Assembly: GCF_046115515.1 (NCBI RefSeq)
Contig: NZ_CP175953.1
DNA from: Gracilimonas sp017641085
GTDB taxonomy: Bacteria > Bacteroidota > Rhodothermia > Balneolales > Balneolaceae
Direction: 5' to 3' (one strand)
Length of the DNA: 64,000 nucleotides
Of this stretch, positions 48,339 to 55,804 are shown one piece after another. Made by a program: the position numbers and the translations under genes. Positions within the stretch are counted from its first letter, which is position 1. Each line of letters starts with the position of its first letter. Under the pieces are notes generated by a model. The model was not told where the DNA came from. It searched no databases and saw nothing but the letters and a program-made list of their open reading frames with translations.

Positions 48339-48725
48339 ATGAATTCACACACAACTTATTTTGTATTTGGGCCAACTGCAACGCTTCGCAGAATGTCTTC
48401 TAAATTATTCAAAGAACATCCGCCCAAATTTTTGTACGAATACTCACCCGAAGAATCTTCAGAAACGATTTATGTAGCTGTTTATGAAGAGTATGAAAAA
48501 CAAATCAATTCCAGTGTTACCCTTACCTGCATTGTGGAAAGTTTGGGCAAGCACAACAAAATTGTTCTGAAGAAAACCGGCGGACGTATGGGCTTCCGCG
48601 GAAGCTCACTCTCTGAGGAGCGAAATGTAGAGTCTAATGTAATTGACTTTATTTTGGATTTCTCCAAGCGCCATGGTTTAACCCTTCAGGAAGAACAGCC
48701 GCCAAAGCAAGCCGAGGAAGAATAG
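48339..48725 (+). CDS. Hypothetical protein upstream of prmC
   Basis: A 128-aa soluble protein with no signal peptide. Visible segments are YFVFGPTATLRRMSSKLFKE, a beta-rich middle (TIYVAVYEEYE, SVTLTCIVESLG), GGRMGFRGSSLSEERNVESN and a helical end with an acidic tail. I do not recognise a family. It ends 3 bases before prmC, so the two are very likely one operon next to the oriC candidate. Confidence 0.75.
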   Translation: MNSHTTYFVFGPTATLRRMSSKLFKEHPPKFLYEYSPEESSETIYVAVYEEYEKQINSSVTLTCIVESLGKHNKIVLKKTGGRMGFRGSSLSEERNVESNVIDFILDFSKRHGLTLQEEQPPKQAEEE

Positions 48726-48728
48726 TCC

Positions 48729-49589
48729 ATGCCTAAGGCACCATCCGAATGGACGGTTCTTAGCATGCTGGAGTGGGCTACTGAGTTTTTCGAAGAAAGA
48801 AATGTCAAGTCCCCTCGAATGAGCATAGAGTGGCTCCTTGCCGAAGTGCTTTCCGTAAAACGGTTGGATCTTTACTTGATTTACGATCGTCCGCTTACTG
48901 CTGAAGAACTGGATGTGCTACGTCCATTGGTTAAACGACGAGCCTCGCACGAGCCTCTTCAATACATCACCGGCCATACCGACTTTTATAATGTTCGCAT
49001 ATTCGTGGAACCCGGGGTGCTAATCCCCAGGCAGGAAACTGAAGAGTTGGTGGCCTGGATTCTGGAACTTTACCCAAAAGGTGAAACATTCTCGGTACTG
49101 GATGTTGGGACCGGCTCCGGCTGTATTCCTGTAGCATTGAAAAAAGCCCGGCCGGAATGGGATCTTTTTGCCACTGACATTTCTGACAAAGCATTATCGG
49201 TTGCCAAAAATAATGCCGCGCAAAACGAAGTCGATATCAGCTTTGCGCAAGATGATATTTTTAATCCACAAGCTTTTTCGGATCGCACGTTTGATCTCAT
49301 TATTTCGAACCCGCCTTATATCCTGCACAGCGAAAAATCTACTCTCGACAAAGAGGTAAAAGATTATGAACCTGAAGAGGCCTTATTTTGTGAATCTACA
49401 GTTCAAATGTACGGGGCATTAGAGCAGCTGAGTTCGGGGGTATTATCTGCCGATGGAACCGTTTTTTTAGAGCTTCACGAGGATAACAGTGGTGAAGTAC
49501 TGGATCTGTTTGAGCAGGCAAATTGGTCTGCTGAATTGAAAAATGACTACGGGCAAAAAACCCGTTTTTTAAAAGCAAAAAAAGCTTGA
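48729..49589 (+). CDS. prmC: Release factor glutamine methyltransferase PrmC
   Basis: It methylates the GGQ glutamine of RF1 and RF2. The 286-aa protein has the N-terminal helical domain (TVLSMLEWATEFFEERN), the SAM-binding motif VLDVGTGSGCIPVAL, and the catalytic NPPY in IISNPPYIL. EPLQYITGHTDFY and GVLIPRQETEELV are PrmC hallmarks. It is the last gene before the oriC candidate. Confidence 0.95.
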   Translation: MPKAPSEWTVLSMLEWATEFFEERNVKSPRMSIEWLLAEVLSVKRLDLYLIYDRPLTAEELDVLRPLVKRRASHEPLQYITGHTDFYNVRIFVEPGVLIPRQETEELVAWILELYPKGETFSVLDVGTGSGCIPVALKKARPEWDLFATDISDKALSVAKNNAAQNEVDISFAQDDIFNPQAFSDRTFDLIISNPPYILHSEKSTLDKEVKDYEPEEALFCESTVQMYGALEQLSSGVLSADGTVFLELHEDNSGEVLDLFEQANWSAELKNDYGQKTRFLKAKKA

Positions 49590-49969
49590 TTTAAAGTTCA
49601 ATTTTATACTCGTTTTTGAGCGGCTTCACATCAACATGTAAATGTGGAAAACTTGTGGAAAAATAATTCAAAATAACTTTTCTGCTTTGTGATTAAGGTT
49701 AATTCAGTGTTACGGCATTGTTAACCGCTGTCAAGAAGAACTTTAGAATTTTTTATAGAATCAGCTAAGTGACTGCTGCGCATGCAATTACTTGGTATTT
49801 TACAATGTGGATAACTTTTCGGAAATAGGTGCTCTGCCGTTTGACAAGTGCCCGATAAATTGCCATTTTCTCAGCAGAACAAAATCAGCACATACACTTC
49901 TTCCTGTGGATAACTGGTTTTGGTTTGATCTGACAATATTAAGTACACCTGTAAGGGGGATTAGGGAAA
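49590..49969. other. oriC: Candidate replication origin (oriC) upstream of dnaA
   Basis: A 380-base non-coding region with two perfect DnaA boxes, TGTGGATAA at 49806-49814 and 49915-49923, and two one-mismatch copies, TGTGGAAAA at 49643-49651 and 49654-49662, all in the same orientation. Between them lie AT-rich stretches (49660-49690 and 49740-49765) that could be the unwinding element. It directly precedes dnaA. Genes to the left mostly read leftward at high expression and those right of it read rightward. Confidence 0.7.
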
Positions 49970-51415
49970 TTGCACGAGCTTTCGGTTGAATCGGCATGGG
50001 ATAAATGCCTGGATATTATTAAGGACAACATCAGCTATCAGAAGTATAAATCCTGGTTTGAGCCGATTAAGCCGGTGTCTCTGAAAGACAACACGCTCAC
50101 CGTTCAGGTGCCCAGTCAGTTTTGGTACGAATGGCTGGAAGAGCACTACTATAATATGCTCCGCTCTACCCTCGCAAAAGTACTCGGCCCGGAAGGTAAA
50201 TTAGAGTACTCTATTGTCATGGAAAAGTCGGACCAGTTTGAGCACAACCGCTCGGTCCGTATGCCACAACGACCGATGGGTCCGGTGCAACCTCAGGAAT
50301 CAAATGGCTATCCGGAATACCATCCCGATCGCATCGAAAATCCTTTTGTGATTCCGGGCATCCGAAAAACCAAAATCGATTCCAATCTTAATAACAATTA
50401 CGTTTTTGAGCGCTTTATTGAAGGCGACTGTAACCGGCTTGCACGCTCAGCTGCCATGGCCATTGCTGACAACCCCGGCAGTAATTCTTTTAACCCGTTT
50501 TTTGTATATGGGCCTACTGGTTTAGGAAAAACGCATTTGGTGCAAAGCATTGGTAATAAGATTAAGGAGAAGTTCGGAGACGAGAAGTCTGTCCTTTACA
50601 TATCATCGGAGGCTTTTACGAACGAGTTTGTACACGCCATCCGGAATAACCGCGCCAGCGAGTTTTCCATGTTCTACCGAAATATTGACGTATTAATGGT
50701 GGACGACATTCAGTTTTTCAGCGGAAAGGAAAAAACACAAGAGGAGTTCTTCCACATTTTTAACGCGCTTCACCAAGATGGAAAACAGATCATTTTAAGC
50801 AGTGACCGCGCTCCTAAAGATGTACCTGATATTGAAGAACGCCTGATTTCCCGCTTTAGCTGGGGATTGAGTGCCGACCTGAAGATGCCGGAATACGAAA
50901 CCCGTTATGCTATTCTTGAGCGTAAGGCAAACGATAACGGCATAGAGATTGACCCGCAGATTATTGAGTTCATCGCTCATAACTTCAAATCAAACGTTCG
51001 GGATTTGGAAGGAGCCATTATCAAACTCCTCGCCCACGCTTCTCTGCAGAATATTGATGACATCGATCTTGCCATGGCCAAGCGCGTGCTTAAAGACATG
51101 GTAAAAGAGTCGAACACACAGATTTCTATTGAATCAATTCAGAACTATGTGTGTGATTATTTCGGAATAGACACCAACAAAGTGCGTGAGAAAACCCGGA
51201 AGCAAGAAATCGTGGAAGCCCGACAGATTGCGATGTATTTATCCAAGAAGTTTACGAAGTCCAGCTTAAAGACTATCGGGCTTCACTTTGGGGGTCGTGA
51301 TCACTCTACGGTTATCCATGCCATCTCTACGGTGGAAGAACGGATTTCGACCAGTGCCAAACACAAACGCATGGTAGAAGAACTTCATCAGCGTATTGAA
51401 GTAGCCAGCCTGTAA
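49970..51415 (+). CDS. dnaA: Chromosomal replication initiator protein DnaA
   Basis: DnaA binds DnaA boxes and opens the origin. The 481-aa protein has domain I (~1-80, SAWDKCLDIIKDNISYQKYK), a variable linker, AAA+ domain III with Walker A GPTGLGKT at about 181-188 and Walker B VLMVDDIQFF, and domain IV with the DNA-binding signature FGGRDHSTVIHAI. The start is TTG, preceded by purine-rich AAGGGGG and AGGGA; the nearest ATG is out of frame. Confidence 0.97.
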   Translation: MHELSVESAWDKCLDIIKDNISYQKYKSWFEPIKPVSLKDNTLTVQVPSQFWYEWLEEHYYNMLRSTLAKVLGPEGKLEYSIVMEKSDQFEHNRSVRMPQRPMGPVQPQESNGYPEYHPDRIENPFVIPGIRKTKIDSNLNNNYVFERFIEGDCNRLARSAAMAIADNPGSNSFNPFFVYGPTGLGKTHLVQSIGNKIKEKFGDEKSVLYISSEAFTNEFVHAIRNNRASEFSMFYRNIDVLMVDDIQFFSGKEKTQEEFFHIFNALHQDGKQIILSSDRAPKDVPDIEERLISRFSWGLSADLKMPEYETRYAILERKANDNGIEIDPQIIEFIAHNFKSNVRDLEGAIIKLLAHASLQNIDDIDLAMAKRVLKDMVKESNTQISIESIQNYVCDYFGIDTNKVREKTRKQEIVEARQIAMYLSKKFTKSSLKTIGLHFGGRDHSTVIHAISTVEERISTSAKHKRMVEELHQRIEVASL

Positions 51416-51418
51416 TTT

Positions 51419-51778
51419 ATGGATACCCTCACCATCAAAGGGATGAAGTTCAAGGCATTTCACGGAGTGCATGAACACGAAAAAGAAGAGGGCAATGATT
51501 TTGAAGTCGATGTAATTTTTGAAGCTGATCTTTCAACGGCCGGCAAAACTGACCGGCTTTCTGATGCCATTGATTATACCAAAGTCCATCAAATTTGTGC
51601 TGATGTTATGAGTGGGAAATCGGTTGACCTGATCGAGCACTTATGTTTTCAAATTGGAACAGCTATAGCTGAACAATCCCCTGCACATTCCCGGTTTGAG
51701 GTTAGCGTTCGCAAACTTTCACCTCCTCTTTCCTCCACAACCGAATTCACCGAGGCGAGGATGTCATGGCCCAGGTAG
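51419..51778 (+). CDS. folB: Dihydroneopterin aldolase
   Basis: Folate pathway: it cleaves dihydroneopterin to 6-hydroxymethyl-dihydropterin. The 119-aa protein starts MDTLTIKGMKFKAFHGVHEH, has the glutamate-containing EKEEGNDFEVDV, IDYTKVHQIC, and the lysine in SVRKLSPP. It starts 3 bases after dnaA and overlaps folK by 13 bases, so these genes are probably cotranscribed. Confidence 0.94.
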   Translation: MDTLTIKGMKFKAFHGVHEHEKEEGNDFEVDVIFEADLSTAGKTDRLSDAIDYTKVHQICADVMSGKSVDLIEHLCFQIGTAIAEQSPAHSRFEVSVRKLSPPLSSTTEFTEARMSWPR

Positions 51779-52254
51779 TTATTGCGCTGGGTTCAAATCT
51801 TCACCATCCTCATCGCCAGCTTCAAAAGGCCGCCTCTTTTCTGGAATCACTTTCTGAGAATGGTATTCTGACTTCCGTGATTTATAAGTCGGAACCCGTT
51901 GGTCCTTCCGAGAATGATTTTTTAAACGGAGTGATTGTCATCCAAACCAAATTGCCTCCTGAACAATTATTCAGCGAACTAAAAGCTCAGGAGAAGAAAC
52001 AGGGACGACCTTCCCGCTACCCGAAGTGGACGGCAAGAACCATCGATTTGGATATAATTGCCTATGATAACTTGGTCGTTGAAACAGATACCCTTATCAT
52101 TCCCCATCAGGAATATACCCGGCGTTTGTTTGTTCTATTGCCTTTAAAAGACATTTTTCCAGACTGGAAAGATCCCGTTTCCGCTCAGCACGTGGATACC
52201 TTGATAGAACAGGCCCCGGATCTCGAAATTGTTAGAACAACCTTGAACTGGTAG
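51766..52254 (+). CDS. folK: Hydroxymethyl-dihydropterin pyrophosphokinase
   Basis: Folate pathway: it transfers pyrophosphate from ATP to 6-hydroxymethyl-dihydropterin, the product of FolB. The 162-aa protein has IALGSNLHHPHRQLQKA, SEPVGPSENDFLNGVI and the signature ARTIDLDIIAYDN with the magnesium-binding aspartates. The overlap with folB suggests translational coupling. Confidence 0.95.
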   Translation: MAQVVIALGSNLHHPHRQLQKAASFLESLSENGILTSVIYKSEPVGPSENDFLNGVIVIQTKLPPEQLFSELKAQEKKQGRPSRYPKWTARTIDLDIIAYDNLVVETDTLIIPHQEYTRRLFVLLPLKDIFPDWKDPVSAQHVDTLIEQAPDLEIVRTTLNW

Positions 52255-52257
52255 CTG

Positions 52258-52899
52258 ATGTCCAATTCTTATGATTTTATTGCCATTGAAGGCGTAATTG
52301 GAGCCGGAAAAACTTCGCTCGCGACCTTATTGGCTGAGCGAAGAAACGCCCGATTGGTACTGGAGGAATTTGAAGACAACCCCTTCCTCCCAAAATTTTA
52401 TGAAGACCGCGAGCGTTATGCCTTCCAGACACAGCTGGCTTTTTTGGCAAGTCGTTTTAAGCAGCAGCAGAATATGATGAGCCAGGATCTGTTCCACCAG
52501 TTCACCATCTCTGATTACATTTTTGATAAGGACCGTATTTTTGCCCGGCTTAACCTCGACCAGGACGAACTGGCCCTGTACGACAACATCTTTAATATAA
52601 TGACGGGTATTGCAGCTCAGCCCGACCTCATTATCTTCATTCAGTCTTCGGTTGACCGGCTCCTGGAGAACATTGAGAGTCGCGGGCGTGATTATGAGCG
52701 GAACATCACCCCTGAATACCTTAAAGAGCTAAATGATGCGTACAACCATTTTTTCCATCATTATAACCGGGCTCCTTTAATTGTTCTGAATGCTTCGGAG
52801 ATAGATTTTGTCAATAATAAAGAGCATCTGGATTACATCGAAGAACAGATTTTTGAAAAGCCGGTTCATACCAATACACACATTCATATTGCACCCTGA
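52258..52899 (+). CDS. Deoxynucleoside kinase
   Basis: A 213-aa kinase of the dGK/dAK family that salvages deoxynucleosides. The P-loop is EGVIGAGKT at 9-17, followed by EEFEDNPFLPKFYEDRERYA and FQTQLAFLASRF, the SDYIFDKDRIFA motif and a lid with ESRGRDYERNI. It starts 3 bases after folK, linking folate and deoxynucleotide supply to the dnaA transcript (inference). Confidence 0.92.
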   Translation: MSNSYDFIAIEGVIGAGKTSLATLLAERRNARLVLEEFEDNPFLPKFYEDRERYAFQTQLAFLASRFKQQQNMMSQDLFHQFTISDYIFDKDRIFARLNLDQDELALYDNIFNIMTGIAAQPDLIIFIQSSVDRLLENIESRGRDYERNITPEYLKELNDAYNHFFHHYNRAPLIVLNASEIDFVNNKEHLDYIEEQIFEKPVHTNTHIHIAP

Positions 52900-52904
52900 G
52901 CACC

Positions 52905-53093
52905 ATGCTTAAGTTTATATTTTTTAGCATTGTATTTTTCCTTTTGGTGAGATATATCAATCGATTGTTCTTACCTTCCAACAAGCGCCAGCAAAACTTC
53001 AACCCGTTTAGTGGCGGGGCAAGAAACCGGCGAAATCGCTTTGATGAAATTGAAGAAGCCGAATACGAAGATCTTTCAAATAAAGACAATTAA
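52905..53093 (+). CDS. Small membrane protein, DUF4834-like
   Basis: A 62-aa protein with one N-terminal membrane helix (MLKFIFFSIVFFLLVRYINR), a basic Asn/Arg-rich middle and an acidic end (FDEIEEAEYEDLSNKDN). The pattern resembles the short DUF4834 family of Bacteroidota-like bacteria. It lies 5 bases after the kinase gene and 9 bases before the TPR gene, in the same operon. Function unknown. Confidence 0.75.
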   Translation: MLKFIFFSIVFFLLVRYINRLFLPSNKRQQNFNPFSGGARNRRNRFDEIEEAEYEDLSNKDN

Positions 53094-53102
53094 ACAAACT
53101 CC

Positions 53103-53651
53103 ATGAATTTCGAAGAGAAACTGAATAAAGGATTTGAATTATTAAGGGAAAAAGACATCGATTACGCCCTTGATGTGGCAAGAGAATTACAAAAAGAACA
53201 ACCGGATTCTCACGAGGCCTGGTATCTTGAAGCTCTGGTTATGCAACAGCTGAACCAGTGGAGCCACAGCATCGAAGCCATTGAAAAGGCACTGGAGCTA
53301 GACGATGATAACGCCGCCTATTACAACCTTCGTGGAAATGTTCGCATGCAGCTTGAAAAACTGGATGGAGCTGAAGAAGATTTTGACAAAGCTATTGAAC
53401 TGAGCGATACCTCAGCGGCTCACCGCAACAAAGTGATGTTGATGCTGATGACCGACCGTGGACAGGAAGCCATTCCTTACCTGATCGAGCGCATCAAAAA
53501 AGACCCCAAAGATGCCGAGAACTGGATTCTTATGGGTGATATGATCAATAAAGGCGGCCAAACCGACAAAGCGCGCACTTATTATGAGCAAGCGCTGAAG
53601 ATTGATCCCGAGAATGAGTATGCCAAGCGCCAGCTTGAAGAAGAGGGCTGA
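53103..53651 (+). CDS. TPR-repeat protein
   Basis: A 182-aa soluble protein made of tetratricopeptide repeats (AWYLEALVMQQLNQWSHSIE, AYYNLRGNVRMQLEKLDGAE, NWILMGDMINKGGQTDKART). There is no signal peptide. It is the last gene of the dnaA-folB-folK-kinase run. TPRs mediate protein contacts; the partner is unknown. Confidence 0.85.
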   Translation: MNFEEKLNKGFELLREKDIDYALDVARELQKEQPDSHEAWYLEALVMQQLNQWSHSIEAIEKALELDDDNAAYYNLRGNVRMQLEKLDGAEEDFDKAIELSDTSAAHRNKVMLMLMTDRGQEAIPYLIERIKKDPKDAENWILMGDMINKGGQTDKARTYYEQALKIDPENEYAKRQLEEEG

Positions 53652-53660
53652 AATTTGAAT

Positions 53661-53694
53661 AATGAACATTCAACATTGAATGTTGAAGTTCATT
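53661..53694. repeat. Palindromic repeat
   Basis: A near-perfect palindrome with arms AATGAAC-A-TTCAACATT and its complement without the extra base. The CATTCAACATT wording recurs at 31071-31086, suggesting a dispersed family rather than a simple terminator. It starts 10 bases after the TPR gene. Confidence 0.5.
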
Positions 53695-53737
53695 GTCTTG
53701 ATCCTGACGGGCTGCGCAGGGACAAATAGCAGAGTAT

Positions 53738-53809
53738 AGAACTTTAGGCAAAAGTGAATCGTCATATGATTGCATAATAACTATTCGCCTAAGCCTGAAG
53801 TGTAGTTCT
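53738..53809. other. Possible structured RNA or DNA hairpin
   Basis: AGAACT and TTAGGC (53738-53749) are complementary to AGTTCT (53804-53809) and GCCTAA (53787-53792), giving a two-part stem with an 11-base bulge. The loop region has GTGAAT/ATTC pairing potential. No family is recognised; it may be a small RNA, an untranslated leader or decayed sequence. Confidence 0.3.
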
Positions 53810-53830
53810 GAACGGATGTACACTCAGCAA

Positions 53831-53863
53831 AAAACCCATTCATTAAATTGGATGGGTTTTTTT
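53831..53863 (+). terminator. Terminator upstream of tRNA-Leu
   Basis: AAACCCATTCA and TGGATGGGTTT form an 11-bp stem (one G-U) with a 6-base loop and a run of T. It closes transcription from the dnaA operon side before the tRNA-Leu promoter. Confidence 0.85.
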
Positions 53864-53874
53864 GTGGGAATGCA

Positions 53875-53906
53875 TTGAATTTTGAAAGCTAAAAGTGCTA
53901 TCTTTG
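53875..53906 (+). promoter_or_regulatory. tRNA-Leu promoter
   Basis: TTG (53875-53877) and TATCTTTG (53899-53906) are separated by exactly 21 bases. The -7 element is identical to that of the rRNA operon. Transcription should start near 53913, leaving a leader of about 15 bases before the tRNA. Confidence 0.75.
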
Positions 53907-53928
53907 TCGCCCTTCATTTACTACCAAT

Positions 53929-54012
53929 GCTCACGTGGCGGAACTGGTAGACGCGTGCGCTTGAGGGGCGTATGGCCTAACGGCCGTGGAGGTTCGATTC
54001 CTCTCGTGAGCA
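53929..54012 (+). tRNA. tRNA-Leu (anticodon GAG)
   Basis: An 84-base class II tRNA. Acceptor GCTCACG pairs with CGTGAGC, the anticodon loop TTGAGGG contains GAG, the long variable arm follows GCGTATGGCCTAACGGCC, and the T arm has GGTTCGATTCC. CCA is not encoded. It has its own promoter and terminator. Confidence 0.96.
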
Positions 54013-54020
54013 CATTTTCA

Positions 54021-54057
54021 AAAGCCTGTTTCTTTAATAAAGAGACAGGCTTTTTTT
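54021..54057 (+). terminator. Terminator after tRNA-Leu
   Basis: AAAGCCTGTTTCTTT pairs with AAGAGACAGGCTTT around a short loop, followed by seven T. The T tract touches the stop codon of the convergent creatininase-family gene. The hairpin can also act on the minus strand. Confidence 0.85.
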
Positions 54058-54883
54058 ATTCATACAATCCCGCCAGTTCCCATTTGGCGATGATCTCCCG
54101 GATCAAATTTCCAATTCGCTGATTAACACGCTTGAAATACTCATCGGCCTGATCTTGATCGAAAGTTGGGAACCCTTGCCCCTCTTCATACAAACCAATA
54201 GAGGATGGAAATGGGTACCCTGACCATGTACTTCCACTCGGATATGGAGTTGTCATTTCTTCTCCGGAATATCGATCGGGGTGAATATGATCCGGCACAA
54301 TTGCCTGAACGTAACCGGTTTCATTGTTTCCGGCATGTCCTCCATTTTCACCGAACACCGCAAAGGTATCTTCCGAAGCCACGCTCCACCAGTTAATAAC
54401 CAGAATACGGACTCGTAGTTTTTGGGATAGTTCACCTGCTACACTTTGAAGAATGGCTGTTTGAGGTCCGCCATGTCCGTTCAGTATAATGATGTTCTTG
54501 AATTTATTATTTGCCATCCCATGAATAATATCACCTAAAAACCCCTTGTACGATTCTTCACTTATAGCAAATGTTCCGGGATATCCGGCCATGCTTCCTG
54601 TCACACCATAATTGAGAGTCGGTGCAATCATAGCATTAACATCTCCTGCTATTGCCTTTGCCATTGCTTCTGGTGCCAGGTTATCCGAACCATTGGGAAT
54701 TACTCCATGGGGTTCCAGCGTCCCAACCGGCAACAATACCGTTTCAATTTTATCAGGAACAAATTCAGCAAACTCCATCCAGTTAATCAGGTTCATCTCC
54801 CGTGTGGTGGGTTCGTCCTGGGCATATAAAAATGACGATGATAACACGATGAGGCCGGTCAGTACGAGTATATACTTTTTCAT
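54056..54883 (-). CDS. Exported creatininase-family amidohydrolase
   Basis: A 275-aa metal-dependent hydrolase of the creatininase/MftE fold. Metal-ligand motifs are LLPVGTLEPHGVIPNGSD (Glu, His, Asp), ILNGHGGPQTAIL (His) and HAGNNETGYVQ (Glu). The frame extends 45 codons further upstream, but the ATG at 54883 (MKKYILVLTGLIVLSSSFLY, then AQDEP) is chosen because it gives a clean signal peptide and has AAAGGA just before it. Export is unusual for the family. Substrate unknown. Confidence 0.88.
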   Translation of the reverse strand: MKKYILVLTGLIVLSSSFLYAQDEPTTREMNLINWMEFAEFVPDKIETVLLPVGTLEPHGVIPNGSDNLAPEAMAKAIAGDVNAMIAPTLNYGVTGSMAGYPGTFAISEESYKGFLGDIIHGMANNKFKNIIILNGHGGPQTAILQSVAGELSQKLRVRILVINWWSVASEDTFAVFGENGGHAGNNETGYVQAIVPDHIHPDRYSGEEMTTPYPSGSTWSGYPFPSSIGLYEEGQGFPTFDQDQADEYFKRVNQRIGNLIREIIAKWELAGLYE

Positions 54884-55064
54884 TCCTTTGGGATTTAATG
54901 GGAATTCCAATCTGATTTCTGAATGAACGCGTATTTTATGATGAATGCAACGAATTTGATCTGAAACCGGGAAACGAAGTATTGCAGGATAGTTGTTTTG
55001 ACCACGTAATAGAATCAAGATTAATGTTGTCTAACTCAAGAACCTCAAATAAGTATAGGTTGTT

Positions 55065-55703
55065 ATGGTGAAATCATTTTTTATAACAGGACTGCTATTC
55101 AGTCTGTCAACATTATCATTATCAGCTCAGGATATGGATATGAATAAAGAGAAAAATTTAGAGAAAGCTACTTTTGGCGCAGGATGTTTTTGGTGTGTGG
55201 AAGCTATTTATGAATTGGTAGAAGGAATCGAACATGTGGAGTCGGGTTATTCCGGTGGACATGTGGAAAATCCCTCCTATAAAGAAGTGACAACCGGGAC
55301 GACCGGTCATGCCGAAGTGGCCCGAATCCATTTTGACCCGGATGTGATTTCTTACGAGGAATTACTGGAAGTGCTTTGGCACACCCATAACCCAACCACC
55401 CTTAACCGGCAGGGAAATGACGTGGGACCACAATACCGTTCGGTGATTTTCTACCACAATGAAAAGCAGAAAGAAATTGCTGAGAAATCATTAAAGAAAA
55501 CCGATGAATCTGACCTTTGGGAAGATCCGATCGTAACCAAAATTCAACCGCTTGAAAACTATTATGTGGCCGAAAACTACCACCAGAATTATTTCGAGAA
55601 TAACCCCAATGCCGGGTACTGCTCGTTTGTAATTGCTCCGAAGGTGAAGAAATTCAAAAAAGAATTCAGCTATTTGTTAAAGGATGGAGAGAAAGTGAAT
55701 TAA
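55065..55703 (+). CDS. msrA: Peptide methionine sulfoxide reductase MsrA, exported
   Basis: It reduces methionine S-sulfoxide in proteins. The 212-aa protein has a signal peptide (1-23, ending LSLSAQDM), the catalytic cysteine in FGAGCFWCVEAIYE, SGYSGGHVENPSYKEV, and a probable resolving cysteine in NAGYCSFVI. It probably repairs periplasmic proteins (inference). It is divergent from the creatininase-family gene and has its own terminator. Confidence 0.95.
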   Translation: MVKSFFITGLLFSLSTLSLSAQDMDMNKEKNLEKATFGAGCFWCVEAIYELVEGIEHVESGYSGGHVENPSYKEVTTGTTGHAEVARIHFDPDVISYEELLEVLWHTHNPTTLNRQGNDVGPQYRSVIFYHNEKQKEIAEKSLKKTDESDLWEDPIVTKIQPLENYYVAENYHQNYFENNPNAGYCSFVIAPKVKKFKKEFSYLLKDGEKVN

Positions 55704-55722
55704 CTTTCTACTCAGTTAATTT

Positions 55723-55759
55723 TAAGTCCCGCGCTTTAGTAAGGTGCGGGACTTTTTTT
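55723..55759 (+). terminator. Terminator after msrA
   Basis: AAGTCCCGC and GCGGGACTT form a 9-bp stem with a 13-base loop and a run of seven T. Confidence 0.88.
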
Positions 55760-55804
55760 ATGTCGTAAATGTCATGATCTTTCGGTATTTGGGATAAACT
55801 TACT

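Noticed and set aside
53738..53809. Integron attC site
   Set aside because: The TTAGGC/GCCTAA arms recall attC boxes, but the bulge pattern and core GTT/AAC boxes do not fit and no integrase or cassette is near.
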